64,000 nt of DNA from Aureimonas sp. ME7 (GTDB lineage Bacteria > Pseudomonadota > Alphaproteobacteria > Rhizobiales > Rhizobiaceae). Shown here piece by piece: positions 29,107-39,423 of this stretch. Both the position numbers and the translations under genes were made by a program. The first letter of the stretch is position 1. Each line of letters begins with the position of its first letter. The stretch spans positions 186,001 to 250,000 of the forward strand of contig NZ_CAJCKW010000003.1 of NCBI RefSeq assembly GCF_903970965.1, in the 5' to 3' direction. The notes below the pieces were generated by a model that searched no databases, was not told the DNA's origin, and saw only the letters and a list, made by a program, of their open reading frames with translations.

Positions 29107-29300
29107 TTCGGTCCCCAACCTGGTGAGACCAGCCTATGGGGAAACGGGCGGGAACGCCGGTAAATATATGTCCTTTGTAGTTTTATAATGGGAAAATCGC
29201 TCTCTCAAACCCGTGATGCGCTGCGAAATTATCCGCTGTCGGGGAGTTTTGCGGATGGTCCGTTTCGCAGCGGTCGGCTGCCGACCGTCCGTTTCCCGTT
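29107..29300 (-). promoter_or_regulatory. Probable promoter region of the first sulfur operon
   Basis: No gene is seen in these 194 bases. The stretch 29161-29195 is AT-rich and, read on the minus strand, contains ATTATAAAACTACAAAGG. The AAAACTA core also occurs upstream of metQ (AAAACTATATTTTG on the minus strand), so both sulfur operons may share an activator site. No good -35/-10 pair was recognised. Confidence 0.4.
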
Positions 29301-29489
29301 TCAACCGCCCCAGAGCGCCCAGACGGCGTCAATCACCGTTGTTCCGGCGATGGGGCCGAGGAGGAGCATGAGGAGGTTGAGGCCGACGATCCAGGCGAGA
29401 GCGCTTTCCTGGCGTTTGGTGAGCCTCGGTTTGGGCCGTTCGGGCTTCCACGGCTCGGGCAGACTTCGGTCGTGAACGTCGAGGAACAT
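29301..29489 (-). CDS. Small single-span membrane protein, unknown function
   Basis: A 62-residue protein starting at ATG 29489 with a strong GGAGGAC ribosome site five bases upstream; the longer open frame to 29639 has no such site. The first half is basic and Pro-rich (LPEPWKPERPKPRLTKRQES), followed by one membrane segment (ALAWIVGLNLLMLLLGPIAG) and a short tail. It is divergent from the histidine kinase gene. No family is recognised; the layout suggests a small inner-membrane protein with its N-terminus in the cytoplasm. Confidence 0.6.
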   Translation of the reverse strand: MFLDVHDRSLPEPWKPERPKPRLTKRQESALAWIVGLNLLMLLLGPIAGTTVIDAVWALWGG

Positions 29490-29702
29490 GGTCGTCCTCC
29501 GATCTTCGGCGTCGGAACGCATGATGGCGGTCCCAACGATGACAGGTTTCGCAGAGCCTGTCGCCCGCCGAACCGACTCTCGATGCGGACCAGTTTGGAA
29601 CTTTCGACGCGACGTCTGTTTCTCGTCGCCTTCCCCCATATCTACGCATCCGCGCCGCCAGCGTTCCGCACCGGGAACGGGCGCTCAAAGGAATGGCTTT
29701 CG

Positions 29703-31703
<2,001 letters not shown>

Positions 31704-31717
31704 TCGCGGACCCGTCC

Positions 31718-33160
31718 TCAGCGCCGGATGCGGTTTCCCAGGATGTAGCCGAAGAGACCCATGAGGATGATGCCGACGGCACCCTGAAGGCCGACCAGGA
31801 TGTTGGCGGTGCGCCCGACGACCTCCATGCCGATCTCGGGCGGGTTGGCGGTCATCATGTTGAGCGCGCTATAGCTCACGAGGTCGATGACGTTGCGCGT
31901 CGCATCCTCCTGGCCCTCGGGGATCAGCCCGCCGCTGAGGCCGTAGAAGCCGGCGAAGGCGAAGATCAGGATCACGAAGGCACGAACGATCCGCGACATG
32001 CTCTCGCCGTAGTCGCAGAGCCATTCCACGAACCGATCCGCGCTCCAGGCGTAGCCATGGACGACCGCGCCCTTCCAGTTCCCCGCCTTCCAGGCGGCGA
32101 TCGCCTTGGCCCGCGAGCCGAGGCATCCCATCTTGCGGCCCTTCTTGTAGGCCCAGCCGGCCTCGGCCTTGGCGCCGATACTGGTGAAGTTCGCCTCGAG
32201 CGCCCCGTAGCTGCCGCGCGCGGCGTCGAAGTCTCCGGCCAGTTCCTCGCCGACCGTTCCGCCGATCTGCTCGATGCGGATGCGGCAGCCTTCGATCCAG
32301 GCGCCGTTGAAGCGCACGCGGGCGAGGTCGCAGGTGGACAGGTCGAGCCGCACCAGCGCGGTGTCGGACAGGTCGGCTCCGCTAAGATCGGTGCCGATCA
32401 GCGTCGCGCCCGCGAAGTTGGCGCCGCGAAGGCGCGAACCTTTGAGCTTGGCGCGCTTGAGGCTGGCACCGGAAAAGTCGGCGAAGGTCAGGTTGACGTC
32501 GGACAGGTCGGCTTCGTCGAGTCGCGCCTTGCGGAACACGGTGCGGTCGGCGTCCGCGCCGGTGAAGTCGGCGCCCCAGCCGTCCACAGCTTCGAAATCG
32601 ACGCCGTCGAGAAACGCGGCCTGGAACTGGGCGAAGCGCAGGTTGGCGCCCTTGAACCATGCATCTTCCAGCATCGCGCCCCGGAACGAGGCCTGGCCGC
32701 CGATCGCGGAGAGGAAGAACGCGCCGCTGAGATCGCTGCCCGATAGGTCGGCCTCCTCGATCTGGGCATCGTCGAAACGCGCGCCGCGCGCCACCACGTC
32801 CTTCAAGGTGGCACGCTGGAGGTTGGCATGCGTGAGGTCGGCGTCCGCGAGGCCGAAGCCGCGAAGGTCGGCATCCGCCAGATGGAGCCCCTGCCACTCG
32901 GCGTCCCACCACGACGGCGGCTCGTCCATGGCGTTCACTGCGAGCGCGAGGCGAGGCGCATCGGCAAGGACGCCGCGCAATTGCTGCGTCCGGGCAGCCC
33001 GTCGCTCTCCCACGGCGCGAACGCTTTCCAGCCATTCGAAGAACACGTCCAAGCGCCGCGCGGCGGCTTCCGCGGGACCGAGCGGCGGCTCCGCGCCGAC
33101 CCCCGCCAGCGTCTCCGCGCTGTTTTCGTCCTTCATGACGGAACTCAAGCGGCGCTCCAT
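31718..33160 (-). CDS. Pentapeptide-repeat protein with a C-terminal ion-channel-like membrane module
   Basis: A 480-residue protein. Residues about 90-310 form many A(D/N)LxX pentapeptide repeats (ADADLRGFGLADADLTHANL), predicting a right-handed quadrilateral helix. After a basic linker come two membrane segments (RAFVILIFAFAGFYGLSG and GLQGAVGIILMGLFGYIL) flanking a re-entrant-like loop, SYSALNMMTANPPEIG, placed as in two-TM potassium channels. The loop lacks the canonical TxGYG filter, so K+ selectivity is doubtful. Starts at 33160 or 33136 are both possible. It lies 21 bases downstream of the DUF2252 gene and may be co-transcribed. Confidence 0.75.
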   Translation of the reverse strand: MERRLSSVMKDENSAETLAGVGAEPPLGPAEAAARRLDVFFEWLESVRAVGERRAARTQQLRGVLADAPRLALAVNAMDEPPSWWDAEWQGLHLADADLRGFGLADADLTHANLQRATLKDVVARGARFDDAQIEEADLSGSDLSGAFFLSAIGGQASFRGAMLEDAWFKGANLRFAQFQAAFLDGVDFEAVDGWGADFTGADADRTVFRKARLDEADLSDVNLTFADFSGASLKRAKLKGSRLRGANFAGATLIGTDLSGADLSDTALVRLDLSTCDLARVRFNGAWIEGCRIRIEQIGGTVGEELAGDFDAARGSYGALEANFTSIGAKAEAGWAYKKGRKMGCLGSRAKAIAAWKAGNWKGAVVHGYAWSADRFVEWLCDYGESMSRIVRAFVILIFAFAGFYGLSGGLIPEGQEDATRNVIDLVSYSALNMMTANPPEIGMEVVGRTANILVGLQGAVGIILMGLFGYILGNRIRR

Positions 33161-33181
33161 CGGCGCGTTCGGCGGTGTGCT

Positions 33182-34681
33182 TCAGTCACCGCTGCCGCTT
33201 CCGTCGGAAATTCGACCGCTGGCGATGGCTTCGACGAGCGCCTGATGATCGCGTGCATTCTGCTCGCCGTAGCCCTCGGCCCAATCGGCCAGGGCCTCGT
33301 CGAAGCCGCGATTGTCCATGCCCCCGCAATAGCCGGCGATCGCGGCGGCATCGCCCGTGCGCGCATGGGCACGGGCGAGGAGCGCGCCGTAGCCGAAGGC
33401 GAAGAAGGTCAGCGAACGGCCGGACAGGAGCGAGTGCGGGATCTCGCCCTTCATGTTCTTCATCTGCCGGACGTAGAAGGGCCGGTCGCCGATCGTGGTC
33501 CAGCCGAGAAGCGGGTCGCCTACGGCCTGGAGCAGGCGCTGGCCGTAGACTACGCGCCGCCCGTCGTGCGAGCCGTAGGGCTCGGGAAGCGGCGGAACGA
33601 AGGGGGCATGGGCGGGGCGCACCGCTTCCTTCACCTGAAGGAAGAGGGCATCCTGGTCGGAATTGCCGAAGAGAAGCGCCAGATACGCGCGGGTGCCGAC
33701 GCTCCCGACGCCCACCACGCGGTGAACCACATCCACCACATGGTATCGCGAGAGCATGAAGCGACGCTCGCGCGGCAGCGACTCGGCATAATGCTCGAGC
33801 CCCGAAATCACCGCCTCACGCGTCGCGTCGTCGACCGCGGCGAGGATGGGCGGGTCGAGGCGGAAGCGCCAGCCGCCGTCCACCTGACGCTCGCCGACCT
33901 TTTCGAGCAGCATCGCGTTGCCGCGCCGGCGCGCCTTGTCCACCGCCTTGCGCAGGATGCCCTGGCTGTCGGCGTCGATCTGGATGCCGTCGAAGTCGAG
34001 CCGGTCGGCGCGCGCCGCACGGTGCCAGACGTCGATCGGCCCGCACGGGGCGAGATCCAGCATCGAGCGGCGATAGCCCTCGACGCAGCTCGCCACGATG
34101 CGGCGCCGCTCGGCGCGGCCGAGGCCCTGCTGGCGGGCGACGACGTTGAGACTGGCGACGAGGCGCTTCAGGTCCCATTCCCAAGGGCCGATCGTGACCT
34201 CGTCGAAATCGTTGAGGTCGAGGACGACGTCGCGCTGGGGCGTGCCGAAGAGGCCGAAATTGCTGATATGCGCATCGCCGTTGATGACGACCTCGATGCC
34301 CGATCGGGCCCCGCGCGACAGGTCGTTTGCCATGACGCTGACGGCGCCGCGCAGGAACGCGAACGGGGACTCGGCCATGCGCGCGATGCGCAGCGGCACG
34401 AGGCGCTTCTGGCGTCCCTCGTTGGTCCGGGCGATGAGTTCGACCGGATCGGGGCGGTCGGTCTGCGACACGGGCTCGGCATGGAGCGCGTAGGGCACCT
34501 CGGCGCGAAGCCGCTTGCCGGCGGCCCGCCGGCGCTCCCAGGGCTCCCCCTTGGAGCGAAGGTCGATCCGGGGAAAGGCTTCGGCGGGAGCCAGAACCAC
34601 GTCGGACGCATCCGACGAGCCGAGGCCGCCTTCCGGCTCGAAGGCGTCGATCATCTCATGGGGCGGCACGGGGATATCCAA
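33182..34681 (-). CDS. DUF2252 family protein
   Basis: A 499-residue cytoplasmic protein with the DUF2252 pattern: RMAESPFAFLRGAVSVMAND, INGDAHISNFGLFGTPQRD, LNDFDEVTIGPWEWDLKRLV and, near the C-terminus, LLARAHARTGDA. The GDAH-N and DFDE motifs recall the catalytic and metal loops of the protein-kinase/aminoglycoside-phosphotransferase fold, so a phosphotransferase activity is likely but unproven. The start is uncertain: TTG at 34681 has AGGAG nine bases before it, whereas the frame opens at 34717. The pentapeptide-repeat gene follows closely. Confidence 0.75.
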   Translation of the reverse strand: MDIPVPPHEMIDAFEPEGGLGSSDASDVVLAPAEAFPRIDLRSKGEPWERRRAAGKRLRAEVPYALHAEPVSQTDRPDPVELIARTNEGRQKRLVPLRIARMAESPFAFLRGAVSVMANDLSRGARSGIEVVINGDAHISNFGLFGTPQRDVVLDLNDFDEVTIGPWEWDLKRLVASLNVVARQQGLGRAERRRIVASCVEGYRRSMLDLAPCGPIDVWHRAARADRLDFDGIQIDADSQGILRKAVDKARRRGNAMLLEKVGERQVDGGWRFRLDPPILAAVDDATREAVISGLEHYAESLPRERRFMLSRYHVVDVVHRVVGVGSVGTRAYLALLFGNSDQDALFLQVKEAVRPAHAPFVPPLPEPYGSHDGRRVVYGQRLLQAVGDPLLGWTTIGDRPFYVRQMKNMKGEIPHSLLSGRSLTFFAFGYGALLARAHARTGDAAAIAGYCGGMDNRGFDEALADWAEGYGEQNARDHQALVEAIASGRISDGSGSGD

Positions 34682-34826
34682 ACTCTCAAAACTCCTGGCC
34701 GCAGGCGAACCTATCAAGGGAACAAAGAGCCGTTCACGGAACTGTCAAGCGAGGGGCGGGGGCGACAAAGCACCTCAAGCGTCCGAGGTTGCCCATGCGC
34801 AACGCATGATGGCGCACCCGGAAGGT

Positions 34827-35663
34827 CTATCCCCCGGATCCGATCAGGACGGCGCCGGCGGCGACCACGACGCAGGCGAGAAGCCGGGCGGCGCTCAGCC
34901 GCTCGCCGAGGAAGAAGCGTCCGATCAGCGCGGCGAAGACGACGCTCGTTTCGCGCAGCGCCGAGACCGGCCCCATGGCGCCGCGCGACATGGCAAAGAC
35001 CACGATGCCGTAGGCGAGGAGCGAGACGAGGCCGCCGGCCGCGGCCGTGCCGATCTCGCACCCGCTGCGAACGAACCCCCGCCGCCCACGAAGCGCGAGA
35101 TAGACCGCAGGAGCCATGAGGCCCCAAAGGAGGCACATCCAGACGGTATAGCCGACAGGGGTTCCGGACAGCCGAGCGCCGATCCCGTCGGTGACGCTGT
35201 AGGCACCGATGAAGCATCCCGTTCCCAACGCATAAAGAAGCGTGTCCCGCCCGATGCGCCGTCCGTGGAAGGCCAGAGACAGGATGCCGGCGGACACGAG
35301 AAGGATGCCCGCCAGCGCCATTGCGCCCGGCCATTCCTGCGCGAAGGCGGCCGCGCCGAGCGAGACGAGAAGCGGCGAGGAGCCTCGCGAGATCGGATAG
35401 GCCTGTCCGAGTTCGCCGTGCCGGTAGGTCCGCACGAGGAACAGGTTGTATCCGACATGCAGAAGGGCGGAGAGAAGCGCATAGATCCAGCTCGCCGCCG
35501 CCGGCACGGGCACGAAGGGGGCCAGCGCAGCGCAGGCCAGCGCCACGGCGAGACACATCACGCTCATCGACCAGAGCCTGTCGTCGCCCGCGCGCAGAAG
35601 CGCGTTCCAGCCGGCATGCAGCACCGCCGCGAGAAGAACGATCGAGGTGATTCCAGCCGACAT
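34827..35663 (-). CDS. EamA/DMT-superfamily transporter
   Basis: A 278-residue inner-membrane protein with ten hydrophobic segments arranged as two five-segment EamA repeats. The N-terminus (MSAGITSIVLLAAVLHAGWN) and YPISRGSSPLLVSLGAA in the first half, with PVSALRETSVVFAALIGRFF and GERLSAARLLACVVVAAGAV in the second, are typical of drug/metabolite exporters. The substrate cannot be told. It is separated by 145 bases from the DUF2252 gene start, so it is probably its own unit. Upstream lies a long non-coding gap. Confidence 0.85.
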   Translation of the reverse strand: MSAGITSIVLLAAVLHAGWNALLRAGDDRLWSMSVMCLAVALACAALAPFVPVPAAASWIYALLSALLHVGYNLFLVRTYRHGELGQAYPISRGSSPLLVSLGAAAFAQEWPGAMALAGILLVSAGILSLAFHGRRIGRDTLLYALGTGCFIGAYSVTDGIGARLSGTPVGYTVWMCLLWGLMAPAVYLALRGRRGFVRSGCEIGTAAAGGLVSLLAYGIVVFAMSRGAMGPVSALRETSVVFAALIGRFFLGERLSAARLLACVVVAAGAVLIGSGG

Positions 35664-36071
35664 GACGTCTCGCCTTCGAGAAGTGCGGAAAGGGTGGCTT
35701 TCGGTGATCCTCAGCCTTGGGTCAAACCCCCGTGTCCTCCTCCGGCCGGGCCGAGCGCCATCGACTGGCCGTGCCTGGCCTCAGGATCTTCGTATCAGGC
35801 CACGGCGGAGCCGGCCGTTATGGGCGACCGGAACGGTCGGGCGATGGCGAGAAAGGAGCATATCGGCTCCTATGCCACGGGCCTTTTGACGTTGCCTTCC
35901 AAGAAAGAATGCGCGTGATTTTTCTGGGAAATCTGTCTTTTACTGTTGCGAAGCGTTTGCAGATCAATTTCTGAAGCTGGAAAGCATTTGCAGGAGAAAT
36001 ATTCAGGTCTCATCTCCCGCCATTCATCGCAGTTATGTTTTCGAGAAGCGTTCCAATATTGTGCAGCGGTG
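35664..36071. other. Non-coding gap with AT-rich direct repeats
   Basis: About 400 bases without a supported gene. The part 35905-36065 is clearly richer in A/T than its surroundings. It holds a direct repeat, AAGCGTTTGCAG (35951-35962) and AAGCATTTGCAG (35982-35993), 31 bases apart or three helical turns, with a partial third copy AAGCGTTCCA at 36046-36055. This may be a binding array for a regulator of mntP or of the divergent exporter gene. Confidence 0.45.
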
Positions 36072-36100
36072 TTGACCGATTCCGCTCGGGCGGATAGACG
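36072..36100 (+). promoter_or_regulatory. Probable mntP promoter
   Basis: TTGACC at 36072-36077 and TAGACG at 36095-36100 are separated by 17 bases. A transcript starting about seven bases farther on would begin right at the manganese riboswitch, which supports the placement. The -10 is a poor match to TATAAT. Confidence 0.5.
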
Positions 36101-36215
36101 ATGCCGCATCGGGGAGTAGTCGCTGCGTCCAGCAGGAGCCGGTCAACATTCTCGCGCGCTCGCGCGTGGCCGGTTCAGCCGAAATTTCGGCCTGACAAGA
36201 CCGTGGTGGATCGCG
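36101..36215 (+). ncRNA. yybP-ykoY manganese riboswitch
   Basis: The family's two conserved blocks are present in order and spacing: GGGGAGTAG at 36111-36119, then GGTCAACATT at 36141-36150, then CCTGACAAGACC at 36191-36202. In this class the two internal loops meet to form a Mn2+ site. The downstream gene encodes the manganese exporter MntP, the best known partner of this riboswitch. No intrinsic terminator follows, so control of translation start, as in E. coli mntP, is likely. Ends are approximate. Confidence 0.9.
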
Positions 36216-36271
36216 TTCCGGGCAGGGCGTCGATCGGCCCGGCCCAACGCATGTCCACGAGCTTTGTCATC

Positions 36272-36835
36272 ATGTCACCGATTTCCATCGTCCTTCTGGC
36301 GCTCGGCATGTCAGTCGATGCGCTGATCGCCTCCACCAGTCGCGGCGCGGCGCTCCGGCGGCCGAGCGTCGGGGAGGCCGTGCGCACGGGGCTCGTGTTC
36401 GGCGTCATCGAGGCGATCACACCGCTGATCGGCTGGGCGGCGGGCGTCGCCGCATCGGCCTATATCGCCGAAGTGGACCATTGGATCGCCTTCGGCCTCC
36501 TCGGCGCGGTCGGCGGGCGCATGGTGCTGCATGCCTGGAGGCGCGAGGCCGACGAACCGGCACCCGCCGTCAACCGCTCGGTCTGGATCCTGCTGGCGAC
36601 CGCCGTCGGCACCAGCCTCGACGCGATGGCCGTGGGCGTCTCGCTCGCCTTTCTCGACGTCAACATCGTCGTCATCGCGGCGGCGATCGGTCTGGCGACG
36701 ATGCTGATGTCCACCGGCGGCGTCCTGGCCGGGCGGGTGATCGGTGCCCGGTTCGGGCGCTACGCCGAGATCGTCGGCGGCCTTGCGCTGATGGGAATCG
36801 GCACGTCCATCCTGATCGAGCACCTTTCGGCATGA
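36272..36835 (+). CDS. mntP: Manganese efflux pump MntP
   Basis: A 187-residue inner-membrane protein (E. coli MntP 188) with six membrane segments in two related halves. Key regions: [36 protein letters not shown] and [20 protein letters not shown]; the Asp residues in SVDAL and SLDAM correspond to conserved transport residues. ATG 36272 matches the family start; ATG 36251 in the same frame is the alternative. Neither has a strong ribosome site, consistent with translational control by the riboswitch ending about 55 bases upstream. It exports Mn2+ to prevent toxicity. Confidence 0.92.
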   Translation: MSPISIVLLALGMSVDALIASTSRGAALRRPSVGEAVRTGLVFGVIEAITPLIGWAAGVAASAYIAEVDHWIAFGLLGAVGGRMVLHAWRREADEPAPAVNRSVWILLATAVGTSLDAMAVGVSLAFLDVNIVVIAAAIGLATMLMSTGGVLAGRVIGARFGRYAEIVGGLALMGIGTSILIEHLSA

Positions 36836-36912
36836 AGCTGCCGCGAATCATCGTCAGGTAGCGACTGTCCCTTGGCGGACGAACGAGAGCGTTTGCCGTT
36901 CAGGAGTGGATC

Positions 36913-37530
36913 ATGGAAACCGTCGATCTTCACAAGGTTCAGCAAAACCGGAAGCATGCCCTGCGCCTCAGCGGCCTCGGGCTTCTCGCCCTGACGCTCC
37001 TGTCCGCGCCCGTCCTGCCCGACCACGCGCCGGTGGAGAACGCGCTGGAACTGGTGGGGCTGGGGATGATCGCGCTCGGAATTCTCGGCCGGGCCTGGTG
37101 TTCGCTCTATATCGGAGGGCGCAAGAAGACGGAGATCGTCTCGGCCGGGCCTTATTCGATCAGTCGGAACCCGCTCTACATGTTCAGTTTCGTGGCGGTG
37201 GCGGGTGTCGGTGCCCAATCGGGAAGCCTGGTGCTGACGGGCCTGTTCCTGGCGGTCGCGGCGGCGGTGTTCCGTGTCGTCATCGCACGCGAGGAGCGCT
37301 TCCTGAGCGATCGCTTCGGCGCCCGATACGAGGCCTACAAGGCACGCACGCCGCGTTTCGGGCCGCGCTTTTCGGCCTGGCGGGATCAGGCGACCGTCGA
37401 GATTCGGCCAAGGCTCGTCGTGCGGACGCTTCTGGACGGCTCGGCCTTTCTTCTGGCGTGGCCCTTCTTCGAACTGCTGGAGGACGTGCGGGCGGCAGGT
37501 ATTCTCGACCCGCTCGTGATCCTGCCCTGA
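36913..37530 (+). CDS. Isoprenylcysteine carboxyl methyltransferase (ICMT)-family membrane protein
   Basis: A 205-residue membrane protein with four to five hydrophobic segments. The family core is seen: AGPYSISRNPLYMFSFVAVA at about residues 78-97, then REERFLSDRFGARYEAYKAR, which carries the RxEE...Y motif of ICMT/PEMT-like methyltransferases that use S-adenosylmethionine. Bacterial members of this family have no settled substrate; lipid or small-molecule methylation is likely. An AGGAG-like site precedes ATG 36913. It lies 77 bases after mntP on the same strand and could be co-transcribed. Confidence 0.75.
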   Translation: METVDLHKVQQNRKHALRLSGLGLLALTLLSAPVLPDHAPVENALELVGLGMIALGILGRAWCSLYIGGRKKTEIVSAGPYSISRNPLYMFSFVAVAGVGAQSGSLVLTGLFLAVAAAVFRVVIAREERFLSDRFGARYEAYKARTPRFGPRFSAWRDQATVEIRPRLVVRTLLDGSAFLLAWPFFELLEDVRAAGILDPLVILP

Positions 37531-37555
37531 CCACCAGAACCAACGGCGGCCCTCG

Positions 37556-38098
37556 TCACCGTTCCTTGGTCTTGAGGACGTTGGCGAGTTGAAAGCCGGC
37601 CTCCACCAGAACGGCACTGATCAGCTTTCCCAGCATCGGCTCCCGAACGTGTTCGGACAGGGTTCGCGCTTCCATCAGGAGTTCGATGACCTTGGCATAG
37701 GTTTGGTCCTCCGAGGGAGGAAGGGCGCTCGGTTCCCCGATCTTGGTGAGATAGCCGGAGATATGCGTGGGGTTGCCGTCCTCGTCGCGAAAGCAATGGC
37801 CCTGGGAGCGAACCCAGCATGTTCCGTGCCGCGTGCTGGTCAGCCTGTATTCGGCGACGAACGGCTGGTGATGGAAGAGAGCGTCTTCCACGCAGCGGTT
37901 CAGGCGCGTGCGATCCTGTGGGTGGATCGCGGCGATGAACCGGTCCATCGTGACGCCGTGGAGGCCGATATCGGCGGGAATGTCGATGTACTCGCAAACG
38001 TCCTGGCAGGCGACGACCATTCCCGTCCGGACGTTCCAAGTCCACACGCCCAGAAGATCGTTCAAAGGTTCAAGATCGCGCAGGAGGCTGTCGGCCAC
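37556..38098 (-). CDS. Single PAS-domain protein
   Basis: A 180-residue cytoplasmic protein. Residues about 12-125 form a PAS fold of the type found in sensor kinases (LLGVWTWNVRTGMVVACQDV, AAIHPQDRTRLNRCVEDALF, EYRLTSTRHGTCWVRSQGHC, RDEDGNPTHISGYLTKI). The last 55 residues are helical and contain no kinase, HTH or GGDEF domain. It therefore probably acts through protein contacts, or is a signalling adaptor. It is divergent from the HTH regulator gene with about 90 bases between them, so the two may be regulated together. Confidence 0.75.
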   Translation of the reverse strand: MADSLLRDLEPLNDLLGVWTWNVRTGMVVACQDVCEYIDIPADIGLHGVTMDRFIAAIHPQDRTRLNRCVEDALFHHQPFVAEYRLTSTRHGTCWVRSQGHCFRDEDGNPTHISGYLTKIGEPSALPPSEDQTYAKVIELLMEARTLSEHVREPMLGKLISAVLVEAGFQLANVLKTKER

Positions 38099-38188
38099 GA
38101 TGTTCTCCGTGTTGCGGTTTTTTAACTTGGCGCATCTGTCGCGCGAAGGCTAGAACTATGTCCATGGGACGCAGGTGAGCGATCTTGC

Positions 38189-38596
38189 GTGGCGGGGTCG
38201 GACCTGCCCGCTGTCGTCGCGTTCGTTCGAAGATGGGTCGCGTCATTGTCCGAGAACCTCGTCAACCTCCATATCGGCGAACGGATCGCGCAGGCACGCC
38301 GGCTGCGCGGCTGGAGCCTTCAGGCCGTGGCCCGGGAAGTTGGCGTCACCTACCAGCAGATCCGCAAGTATGAGCTGGGTCAGAACCGTATCGCGGCCAG
38401 TACCCTGTATCAGCTGGCCAAGGTCCTGCAGCTCGATCCGGGATACTTCTTCCACGGACTGTCCGCTTCGGGCGGCGAGTCCGCCGACGGGTTCGATGCC
38501 GCCTTGCAGCGGATCAACGATCCCCTGGTGCGCCAGCGCATGGCCGATCTAGCGGAAGTCCTTCAACTGCGGAGCGACGCTTCGCTAAAGGGCTAG
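38189..38596 (+). CDS. XRE-family helix-turn-helix regulator
   Basis: A protein of up to 135 residues with an HTH_3 (Cro/C1-type) domain at about 28-85: IGERIAQARRLRGWSLQAVA, VGVTYQQIRKYELGQNRIAA and LYQLAKVLQLDPGYFF. The C-terminal 45 residues carry no recognised domain. Short alphaproteobacterial regulators of this build are common. The start is uncertain: GTG 38189 has CAGGTGA nine bases upstream, while TTG 38246 would start just before the HTH domain. The opposite-strand PAS gene is a possible target or partner. Confidence 0.75.
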   Translation: MAGSDLPAVVAFVRRWVASLSENLVNLHIGERIAQARRLRGWSLQAVAREVGVTYQQIRKYELGQNRIAASTLYQLAKVLQLDPGYFFHGLSASGGESADGFDAALQRINDPLVRQRMADLAEVLQLRSDASLKG

Positions 38597-38732
38597 GGCG
38601 CGGCCCTGGCGGCATGTGATGGCCAACTGCGGCAATTGGCCGGTTCGTCTCCCCTGCTTCCCGTCCGGTCATTTCGTCACGGCACCTTTCCCGGCTCTTG
38701 CGCGTTGATGGGCGAAGACAAGTGAGGCAACC

Positions 38733-38933
38733 ATGACGCAAGCCAAGATCACCACCGGGGCCAACGATCGCCCTCGCGACGTTTCGATCGGCCAGACGGC
38801 GGATGGACTCCCCGACGATTCCGGTCGGCCGGTACAGGTCAGCGACGAGGAGATCGCAAAGGTGAGGGACAAACTCCTCAACGACGATGCGCAAGGCGTC
38901 GACGACGAAGAAAGCGAAGCGCATCCATCGTGA
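38733..38933 (+). CDS. Small acidic hypothetical protein
   Basis: A 66-residue hydrophilic protein from ATG 38733 with GTGAGGCAACC just upstream. The second half (VSDEEIAKVRDKLLNDDAQG) is helical and the tail is strongly acidic (DDEESE). No domain is recognised. Codon use resembles neighbouring genes. It lies in a group of small genes (lipoprotein, Rmf-like) that often belong to stress or stationary-phase sets; that grouping is inference. Confidence 0.55.
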   Translation: MTQAKITTGANDRPRDVSIGQTADGLPDDSGRPVQVSDEEIAKVRDKLLNDDAQGVDDEESEAHPS

Positions 38934-38975
38934 TGCGGCGGTGCTCCCGTACCCATTCAACGAGAAAGTCCCGAC

Positions 38976-39146
38976 ATGACCTCTTCGACCATTCGCTGGA
39001 TCCCCGTGGCGTTCTTGGTTCTCGCCCTTGGTGCCTGCAACGGTTCGGCGGGCAACAAGTCGGGCAGCGGTGACGGGCCGACCCAAGGGGCCGGTTCGTC
39101 GAACCAGCCGGCGACCGCCACCAACGGGCAGCCCGCTGCCGAGTGA
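38976..39146 (+). CDS. Small lipoprotein
   Basis: A 56-residue protein read from ATG 38976 to TGA 39144-39146. It has a lipoprotein signal peptide: basic start MTSSTIRWIP, hydrophobic VAFLVLALGAC with the lipobox LGAC, so Cys 21 would be lipidated. The mature part is only about 36 residues, rich in Gly, Ser, Asn, Pro and Gln, with no fold expected. Such short Gly/Ser-rich lipoproteins are frequent in Hyphomicrobiales and mostly uncharacterised. The start site has only a weak GAGAAAG upstream. Confidence 0.6.
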   Translation: MTSSTIRWIPVAFLVLALGACNGSAGNKSGSGDGPTQGAGSSNQPATATNGQPAAE

Positions 39147-39156
39147 GGGGGGGCGG

Positions 39157-39423
39157 TCACCACCTCTTGGGTGGACTGAGCACGGCCCGGTCGGCCGGCT
39201 CGAGGCCTGCCTGGAGGGCATTCGCCTCTGGCTCCGGATGCGGATCGTACGGCTTCGGTGCGAGATCCGAAGGCGCCTCGCCATGTTGCTTGGCCTTCAT
39301 CGCGGCAACCCAGCCTTCGCTCCATTCCTCGCAAGCGGGCGAGCCATAGCGGTAAGGGCAGGCCGAGCGAAGAGCGCCCCGCGCAAACGCATCCGCACCT
39401 TCCCTGTAATGGACCTCGGTCAT
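39157..39423 (-). CDS. Rmf/CrpP-like small protein
   Basis: An 88-residue protein from ATG 39423, with AAGGAAG six bases upstream; the frame is open to 39453 but lacks a site there. It shows the Rmf/CrpP pattern: YREGADAFARG, then ACPYRYGSPACEEWSEGWVA, in which a CPY motif is followed by W-xx-GW. Ribosome modulation factor helps form dormant 100S ribosomes; CrpP-like relatives have been linked to antibiotic modification. The C-terminal 35 residues are Pro-rich and outside the family core. Which role applies here is unknown. Confidence 0.7.
   Translation of the reverse strand: MTEVHYREGADAFARGALRSACPYRYGSPACEEWSEGWVAAMKAKQHGEAPSDLAPKPYDPHPEPEANALQAGLEPADRAVLSPPKRW

Noticed and set aside
29188-29475. 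Plus-strand open frame of 95 codons upstream of the histidine kinase
   Set aside because: It lacks a ribosome site, is Arg/Ser-rich like a shadow frame, and lies antisense to the better supported 62-residue membrane protein.
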